Shown here: piece after piece, positions 57,120-64,000 of the stretch | How positions within the stretch are numbered: position 1 is the stretch's first letter | How the letters are laid out: each line of letters opens with the position of its first letter | Source: Diphasiastrum complanatum | Taxonomy: Eukaryota; Streptophyta; Lycopodiopsida; Lycopodiales; Lycopodiaceae | NCBI GenBank assembly: GCA_029204225.1 | Contig: CM055097.1 | Coordinates: 47,428,617-47,492,616, forward strand | Direction: 5' to 3' | Length of the DNA stretch: 64,000 nucleotides | Translations under genes and position numbers: made by a program | Notes under the pieces: model-generated | What the model was told of the DNA's origin: nothing | What the model saw: only the letters and a program-made list of their open reading frames with translations | The model's database searches: none

Positions 57120-58821
57120 CAAGTTCGATTAGACCAAAACAATGGCCGACAATGATTTTGCCGGCTATGAAGTCCTAGGAAAGCAGTACTATGTCTTGCC
57201 AACCATGACAAAGGGGATAGAACCCGAACACGTAGATGAAGATGTTCGAATTCCACGTTAGCTGAAAGGACTGCAAGCATGCCAATTGCTAGAAGGCCTA
57301 TAAACCAAGATGGTTCTAGACCTAGCAAAACAGATAAAGACGAGCATTGCAATATCTGAAGAATCTCCAAGGAGATCAACAATAGAGCGAAGAGCGCCAA
57401 CAAGATTTGTGCCAGACAGCTCGGCTTCAACATGTGAATTCAATGATGAACCTCAAACATTTGAGGAAGCCATCGACAGTCCAGACAAGGACAAATGAAA
57501 TGAAGAAATTGAATCCATGAAGAAGAATGAGGTATGGACACTGCAACCAGTGCTAGAGAAATGAAAATTAGTGCAACGCAAATGGGTTTACAAACTCAAG
57601 TATGGCTTGAATGGAGATATTTCGAGGTATAAAGCCAAACTTGTAGCGAAGGGATTCTCTCAGAAGTATGACATCGACTACATTGAGACCTTCTCTCCAA
57701 TGGTAAAACATGCATCCTTATGCCTACTATTTGCATATGCAGTTGCATACGACCTCAGGATTCACAATGCGATGAAAAGACAACATTCTTACATGGTGAA
57801 CTAGACGAAGAAGTCTACATGGATCAACGTCCAAGTTATACTTCTGAATAACTTCCTATCTATGCATGCCGAATGCATAGAGGTATCTATGGTCTGAAAC
57901 AATCAGCACAACAATGGTATGAGAAGAAAGACTATGCCTTGAGATCCTTGAAATTCGATCCTCTGATGGTCGATTACAATGTTTATGTGAGAATCATAGA
58001 TGGGGACATAATCATTGCTGGTGTGTATGTGGATGACATCATGATACTATACAGAAGCGAAGGTCTGATTGCAGGAGTGAAGAATGAGATCTCTAAACAT
58101 TTCGAGATAACAGACCTAGGAGAAGCCAGATGTTATCTAGGATTGTACATTGACCGTGAGTATGACGAAGAAAAGCTATACCTTCATCAGTCAAGGTACA
58201 TCCAAAAAATCCTAGATGATTTCGGAATGATAGATTGCAAAGGGACAAAAAATCCAATGCTTGCAGGAACAATCCTGACGAACAAAGATTGTTCGAAGAT
58301 AGAAGAAGAGAAAGAGATCATGCAACACACGCCCTCCTACAGGAGGTTGATTGGATCTTTGATGTATCTAGCAGACAACACACACCCTGACATTTCTTAT
58401 GTCGTGTTCAAAATGAGCCAATTCAGCATGAATCCAAGCCTAGCACACTGGAAGATCACGAAGTGAATCCTATAGTACCTTCAACAGATGAAGGAATATG
58501 GGTTGGGTTATTCTCGTGATGCAGGGTTCCAAATGCACTCCTACAGTGATGCAAGTTGGGCATCACTCAAAGACTACTATAAAAGTGTCTCAGGAGAATA
58601 CACCATTGCAGCAAGTGCAGCAATTCTCTGGGTCGACAAGAAGCAGACCATCATAGCTCAGTCATCCTGTGAAGCTGAATACATTGCAGCTGCAAAGATG
58701 GCCAACGAAATTATATGGCTCAAACAGTTCCTTGATGGACTAGGTGAGAGCACCAAAGAGTCTCTGATTTTGTAGATGGACAACACTTCTACAATACATT
58801 CAACGAAGGATCCCATGTTTT
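57120..58821 (+). pseudogene. Copia-5 linker, reverse transcriptase and partial RNase H
   Basis: Linker PQTFEEAIDSPDKDK, then [56 protein letters not shown], catalytic AGVYVDDIMILY (about 58,026), LGEARCYLGLYIDREYDE, LIGSLMYLADNTHPDISY. RNase H: YSDASWASLKDYYKSVSGEY, QSSCEAEYIAAAKMANEI. Stops at about 57,498, 57,562, 58,464 and 58,773 and a frameshift near 57,790 inactivate it. RNase H ends abruptly in the block STIHSTKDPMF, because Copia-6 is inserted there at 58,822. It belongs to a different Copia group from Copia-2/6. Confidence 0.88.
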
Positions 58822-59020
58822 TGTTGGACTATTCTCTTTCCTACTAATCAAATAATCAGTTTTTAATCTTCATCCAGTTGTTTATCCAGTTCTGCAGATT
58901 TTTCTGTGTTTTTATACAATCTACATAATTACAAGTATTTTTACACAGTCTGCAGAAATACACGAAGTTTAACAACAGTGTCACATTTTCTCTCTCTACA
59001 AACCCGACAGTGTCGTCTAT

Positions 59021-59223
59021 TGGCAATTGCGTGTAAAAATGCAGGGTCGTCTTTTTCGTATTTTTCGCCTGCCAGAAATTGCGTGTAAAAATGTAGTGTC
59101 ATCTTTTTCGTATTTTTCGCTTGTCAGAAATTACGTGCAAAAATGCAATGTCGCCTTTTTCACATTTTTCGCCTGTCAGAAATTACGAGTAAAAATGCAG
59201 TGCACATTTTTTGCCCGTCGCAG
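59021..59223 (+). repeat. Four 52-bp tandem units in the Copia-6 LTR
   Basis: Each unit reads roughly GAAATTRCGTGTAAAAATG, then CAGTGTCGTCTTTTTCGTA and TTTTTCGCCTGTCA. Two units are visible in the Copia-2 LTR (8,470-8,570). The unit lies upstream of the TATA box, where LTR enhancers usually sit. Confidence 0.82.
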
Positions 59224-59386
59224 TTTATGTCATTTATGCAGAATGACAATTTACATTCATTTATGCAGACAGACTGTTTACGGCCAATTGTCACCACTTA
59301 TCAGCAAGTAGCTTATGAGAAGAACTGGATGAATGCTAGTGGACTCCAGCCAGCTGGCAATCGCATTTGACGACCTAATTACTTAG

Positions 59387-59393
59387 TATAAAT
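59387..59393 (+). promoter_or_regulatory. TATA box of the Copia-6 LTR
   Basis: TATAAAT in the block ACCTAATTACTTAG-TATAAAT shared with Copia-2. Confidence 0.55.
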
Positions 59394-59991
59394 CAGTTGT
59401 TCATACATCTCATTATCAATGATCAATGTTATTGTGAATTGTGAAGGAGTTGAGTGTTATTATGCGACGCTTCCTACGCTCTTATCAAGCAAACTCGCTC
59501 ACAATAAAAAAAAGTATTGTAGTTAGTTCTCTATCAAGATTTCAAGCTTGAACTCTCTTGAGCATTCTATTTCAGTCATTTAGAGATTTATTTTAGAGTT
59601 GCTATTGCGCTACTACTTATTAGCAGAGCTACTTATTATCAGACTTATTCTCAGTTACTCGGAGACAACTTAGAGTGCGTGGTTTCTATCCACTATTGTT
59701 TTGTGCTCATTAGCAGCTGATTTTGTTTTTCTGAATCAATACTATTTCTTATTGCGTTCAGTATATGTCAGAATGCATGCATCTCTGTATTGCTTTTGTA
59801 ATTGATAGAAATTGTTTGAGAATTCAATACTTTATGTTTGCCTACGTAATCACTTAGTATCTAGCGAAATTTAGTTGCTAAAGATTGGATGGGATTTCCA
59901 TCACTAGTGTTTTGTTCAATTTTTGATAGGCGTAGTCATGCATTGGAAGTAGGAAGTTTTTGTTGTTACATTATCTACCCTATTTTTGACA

Positions 59992-60003
59992 TGGTATCAG
60001 AGC
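59992..60003 (+). other. Primer binding site (tRNA-iMet type) of Copia-6
   Basis: TGGTATCAGAGC directly after the LTR end TTGACA. Confidence 0.92.
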
Positions 60004-60260
60004 ATACTATCATAATATCAGTGCTAGATCACTACTTCTTTATCTGAACCATTACGATATCAGACTTGTGATCTCTACCAGGGTCTAATACTATTTTGAT
60101 ATCAGAACGAAAATCTCTAATACTTGATATCTTTTGCGATATCAAATTGATATCAAACTTTTTAGTTCCTTTCATCCTTTCAGTATCATAGAATGGTCTT
60201 CCTATTGTTGGCATCAATACATCTCAGCGTCATCGATACAATCGACAGACTAAGTTTCAA

Positions 60261-61185
60261 ATGGATTCTCAAAGTAAAGCTGGTCTTATTGCAAGCAAGC
60301 TGAATGGATTCAATTATCATTTGTGAAAATTTACCTTGAAGACCTTGTTGACAGCCAACAAGTTATGGGATGTTGTGACATGTATAGAAGTAAAACCTGA
60401 AGACGACACAAAAGACTCAAAGTGGAAATCGAAGGATGGTAAAGCTTTCGTGCTTATTATCCTCAATATATCATATACACAGATTGGACACATAGCTGAA
60501 TCTAAAACTTCAAAAGAAGTTTGGGACATCATGAACTCACTATATGACGTGAGGGACGTAACTACTAAGTTACATCTACGAACGAAATTCTTCAATTTAA
60601 GATGTCTAATGGTGATTCTCTTCAGAGTCACATTAGCCAGTTTAAGAATCTCTTGCAACAGATGGCCGCTGTCGAATGAGTCATAAATGATCAAGATACA
60701 ATTATGACATTGCTTTCAAGCTTGCCCTCTACATATGAGAACTGGGTGATGGTCATATCGACAAACTCAGATTTATCTCTTACTAGAGTTATCATTATGT
60801 TGCTGCAAGAAGACAATAGAAGAAGTCAAGACACTTTGTCTACTTCCTCCTCTCAGGCTCTATATGTCAACAAAGGCTCTAAGCGATAGAAATAGAAAAG
60901 CTTCAAGAAGTTTGCAACAAATCAGAAGCCGACTCAAAGTCAAGGACAATCATCAAATCCATAGTCGATGAAGAAGATGTTTTGTAGGTATTTCAAGCAC
61001 AATAACCATGAGATCAAGGATTGTTGAATTCTCCAAGCGAAGAATGTAGCCAAGCGACCTGATCAACAAGCAAACACAGTTTCATCATCTCCCCAGGTCG
61101 AAGTGGATGAAGACGCATTTATGTTCAGAGACCAAAGCGCATTTTTGGATAATTCATGGTTTCTTGATTCTAGACAACTCAACAC
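60261..61185 (+). pseudogene. Copia-6 gag and protease start (broken)
   Basis: Starts MDSQSKAGLIASKLNGFNYH; a TGA at 60,324 stands where Trp is usual in Copia gags. Further blocks: LLTANKLWDVVTCIEVK, TSKEVWDIMNSLYDVRD, TLLSSLPSTYENWVM. The zinc knuckle near 60,983 reads C-R-Y-F rather than C-x2-C, so the second Cys is lost. The protease SWFLDS at about 61,155 loses its frame right at the active-site Gly through a one-base deletion. Thus both particle assembly and self-cleavage would fail. Confidence 0.85.
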
Positions 61186-62489
61186 ATGACCAATCAACAT
61201 GAGATTTTCAACTCCTACACGTCTTACAGCATGAAGAAATTTGTTCATCTTGGTGAAAATAGTACTCACACTATTGAAGGTGAAGTACCTATAAGGTTGC
61301 AATTCCAGCATGATCAATTCAAACTACTATCAAAGGCTTTATATGTTCCTAAACTCTCTACAAATCTGTTATCAGTAAGTAGAATTACAGATTTAGGTCA
61401 AAAGGTAGAATTTGAATCTGATCAATGCAAAATTATTGATAGGAGTAATAAGGTTCTTGCGCTCGGCAAGAAACAGAGTTACTTATATAGATTGGCGCAT
61501 TGTTATTCTGATTCTAGTCAAGCCTTGAAAATCTCTGTTCTTGTCAATAAAGCATTACTATGGCATCATCACTTAGGACACTTGAATTATGCATCTATTT
61601 CGAACATGTATAGACAATCCATGGCTCTTGATCTCGACTATCCTTCTGGTAAAGTTGATCTCCCTGTCTGCCACAGCTGCATCCTTGACAAGCAGACTAG
61701 GAATTCTTTTAGATCAAGTCATAGGCATGTAGCAAAAGGTCTGTTAGATGTTGTTCATACAGATATATGTGGACCTATGCAAACTCCTTCATTGCTAGAT
61801 GCAAAGTATTTCATTACCTTTATAGACAAATTCTTCAGAAGAACAGATGTTTATTTCATTTAACAGAAATTAGAAGCTTTTATCAAGTTCAGACAATTCA
61901 AAGAGCATGCAAAAAATCAGACTGGTAAATGAATCAAAGCACTGAGGTTAGATAACGGGGGAGAATACATCTCCACCGAATGGAGTACTGCCTTAACAAC
62001 GACATTGAGCAACAATACATTACCTCCTATTCTCCTCAGTCAAATGGTCTTGCTGAGAGAAAGAACAGAACCTTAGTCGAATCGACAAAGTGCATGTTAT
62101 CACATGCGACACTTTTGAAGTCCTTCTGGGCTGAAGCTATTTCAACAACAATCTATATTCAAAACAGGTGTCTTACTAAAGGTCTTTCAAACAAAATACC
62201 ATTCAAAGTTTGGACAGATACCAAACCTTCTTTATCAAATTTACAAGTTTTTGGATGTACTGCTTATGCGCAGATTCCTCACAATCTCAAGAAGAAGCTC
62301 GACTTCCAGAGTATCAAATGTATTTTCATCAGCTACACTACTTCAGATCAAGCCTATAAGTTGTTCGATCCCATCGAGTCGAAGATATTCACTAGTCGGG
62401 ATGTCATCTTCATCAAAGATCAGTTTCAAGACCTTAAGGGAAAAGGTACAGCCATCCAACCGACCTGTCAGATTCTCCTGACATATTGA
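61186..62489 (+). pseudogene. Copia-6 integrase
   Basis: Pre-integrase and HHCC finger: LLWHHHLGHLNYASISNMY and VCHSCILDKQTRNSF. Core: VVHTDICGPMQTPS (first Asp, about 61,757), ALRLDNGGEYISTEW (second Asp, about 61,950), SYSPQSNGLAERKNRTLVE (catalytic Glu, about 62,050). Then SFWAEAISTTIYIQNRCLT, VFGCTAYAQIP and CIFISYTTSDQAYKLFDP. Stops at 61,861 and 61,930 and a frame change near 61,975 break it; catalytic residues are otherwise present. Confidence 0.9.
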
Positions 62490-63892
62490 ACTTTCCAGTT
62501 CCTCAATCGACTATTCCCCTTGAAGGACCAAGCTCATCTACTCTTGACGAACAACAAATTAATGGTGAATTAGAAGATGATAATGTTTCAGTTCGGCAAC
62601 TACAGTATGATGAAAATGATCAATTCCTCTATTTCTCAGAAGACCATCAAGAGCTAGCAGATTGACCACCTATAAAGTATATCAATGAGTCTGCAGCCTA
62701 CCTTATTCATGAGTTGATGACTGTCGAAGAGGCACTTAGTCAGCCAGATTCAGATCTCTGGAAAGAAGCTATGGATAAAGAGTATTCATCTCTTATCAAG
62801 AACCAGACATGGATGATTGTCGAATTACCTGCTAGTAGAAACATAGTTGATTGCAAATGGATTTTCAAAGTCAAGTACAAAGCATATGGAAGCATCGATA
62901 GAAGAAAAGCCCGACTTGTCACCAGAGGATTTTCTCAAGTATACAATGTCGATTACACTGAGACATTCAGTCTAGTAGTCAAACATTCTTCTATTCGACT
63001 TTTATTATCATTTGCTATTGCAGCAAATTTGGAAATATATCAAATGGATGTACAGACAACATATTTCAATGGAGTTATTGAAGAAGACATTTACATGGTG
63101 CAATCCAAAGGTTAATTATCGAGGGTAAACACAATCGTGTGTGTAAACTCCGTAGGGCACATCATAGCTTGAAGCAATCTGCTCGGACATGGTTTCAAAG
63201 GATCAATACTTTCCTTATTGATCACGACTACATGCCAAGCTCTTCAAATTCTAATGTTTACTTCAAAGTAGTGCAGCAATCTTTTATCGTTATCACTCTA
63301 TATGTGGATGATACATTGCTTTTCAACAACAGTACCAATCTGATAAAAGAGGCCAAGACAATGCTATCTTTCGAATTCGACATGACCCCGATCTGGGCAA
63401 AGCTCATTTCTGCCTTGGTATACAGATCCACAAAGATAGAAAATAGAAGTTGATCTATACTACACAACAAAGGTACATCTACAACATGTTAGTTAGATAT
63501 AATCTGATTAATTGCAAGTTAGCTCTCACACCAATGGAACCAGGTCTGAAATTGTCAAAGGACCAGTGTCCTCAAACAATTCAAGAGAAGCAACAGATGC
63601 GTGAGTATCCTTACCATTCTATTATAGGATCTCTTGTGTATGTCATGATCTGTACCAGGCCAGACATAGCTTTTGCAGTTAGCTCTCTTAGTCAGTTTAT
63701 GACTAACCCTGGTGTAACACATTGGAAGGCTCTTAGGTTACATAGATGCAAGTTGGGCAGGAGATGTAGACACTTGTTTCTTCCTCAACGATGGTCCAAT
63801 TTTCTGGAACAGTCGCAAACAATCTTCGATAGCTCTCACTACGGAGTATATCATAGCCTCACAAGCCACAAAGGAAGCGGTTTGGTTGAATT
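62490..63892 (+). pseudogene. Copia-6 reverse transcriptase and RNase H
   Basis: SDLWKEAMDKEYSSLIKNQT, DCKWIFKVKYKAYGSIDRRK, FSQVYNVDYTETFS, NLEIYQMDVQTTYFNG, then YVDDTLLFNN (active site, 63,301-63,312). RNase H: HSIIGSLVYVMICTRPDIAF, then the DASWAGD block in another frame, WNSRKQSSIALT and TEYIIASQATKEAVW. A stop at about 63,113 and frameshifts near 63,390 and 63,735 are visible. The RNase H C-terminus is deleted at about 63,893, where LTR sequence begins. Confidence 0.9.
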
Positions 63893-64000
63893 CATTTATG
63901 TAAGACTGTTTACGGACAATTGTCACCGCTTATCAACACGTAACTTCTGAAAAGAATTGGATGAATGCCAGCAGACTCCAGCCAGCTAGCAATCGCATTT
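63893..64000 (+). repeat. Copia-6 3' LTR, central part (continues past window)
   Basis: AGACTGTTTACGGACAATTG and the following 100 bp match the 5' LTR at about 59,268-59,368. The first roughly 445 bp of the 3' LTR and the end of pol are missing. Confidence 0.85.

Larger units (their letters stand above)
58822..59991 (+). repeat. Copia-6 5' LTR (1,170 bp)
   Basis: From TGTTGGACTATTC to TATTTTTGACA, followed directly by the primer site. Aligns with the Copia-2 LTR at both ends and around the TATA box. Confidence 0.85.
58822..64000 (+). mobile_element. Copia-6: near full-length Copia element, same family as Copia-2
   Basis: 5' LTR, primer site, gag, broken protease, integrase, RT, RNase H, and part of the 3' LTR, continuing past the window end. 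It lies inside the RNase H of Copia-5. An internal deletion fuses RNase H to the middle of the 3' LTR at about 63,893. Confidence 0.88.

Noticed and set aside
59027-59370. Open frames with repeated FFxIFRL pattern
   Set aside because: They translate the 52-bp LTR repeat units upstream of the LTR TATA box, not a gene.
59992-60003. tRNA gene
   Set aside because: TGGTATCAGAGC is only the complement of a tRNA 3' end, a retroelement primer site; no cloverleaf surrounds it. No tRNA or rRNA gene was recognised in the window.

Overview
The window looks like repeat-rich nuclear DNA of a land plant with a large genome. Evidence: plant-type LTR retrotransposons primed by tRNA-iMet (TGGTATCAGAGC) or by a TGGCGCC-type site, a degenerate TTTAGGG (plant telomere) array, an intron-split gene typical of plants, AT-rich intergenic DNA and very long (GA)n microsatellites. 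The sequence alone does not fix the species; a fern or other non-grass plant is a guess.

Only one ordinary cellular gene is well supported: a five-exon (last exon not found) short-chain dehydrogenase/reductase on the minus strand at 21.56-23.38 kb, with intact cofactor and catalytic motifs. Nearly everything else is retroelement material, mostly decayed and nested. Names used here are local labels.

Layout. 0-1 kb: tail and LTR of Gypsy-1 (+). 1.02-1.80 kb: interstitial telomere-like array. 3.0-3.6 kb: LINE reverse transcriptase remnant (-). 3.64-4.86 kb: Gypsy-2 chromovirus pol (-), cut by the LTR of Copia-1 (-, 4.86-6.54 kb). 6.54-9.4 kb: Copia-2 (+), 3' half and LTR. 9.9-11.9 kb: Copia-3 (-). 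12.23-17.06 kb: Copia-4 (+), structurally complete with two LTRs, near-matching target duplication and an intact gag-protease ORF but no reverse transcriptase. It is inserted in frame in a Pro/Thr-rich ORF that resumes at 17.06 kb. 18.2-21.3 kb: no genes. 21.5-23.4 kb: SDR gene. 24.2-29.0 kb: Gypsy-3 (-, non-chromoviral). 29.6-30.15 kb: large foldback repeat. 33.25-36.08 kb: decayed gene of unknown family. 36.1-41.9 kb: Gypsy-4 chromovirus (-). 41.9-51.9 kb: Gypsy-5 (-), relative of Gypsy-3, with LTRs, gag, four-knuckle region, protease, RT, integrase and an extra ORF downstream of pol. 51.9-52.9 kb: copy of the Gypsy-4/Gypsy-5 LTR junction. 53-57 kb: AT-rich DNA with a dispersed ATTCACGATCA minisatellite. 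57.1-58.8 kb: Copia-5 (+), interrupted by Copia-6 (+, 58.82 kb to window end), the same family as Copia-2.

Most interesting: (1) an unrecognised protein family present twice (33.25-36.08 and 42.76-44.13 kb), each copy just downstream of a Gypsy integrase and in the same direction; (2) a short motif, GCGARGGTTC or its inverse, repeated many times in the leaders of Gypsy-3 and Gypsy-5 and again between Gypsy-5 pol and its extra ORF; (3) Copia-4, a non-autonomous gag-bearing element whose pol is replaced by an unknown ORF.
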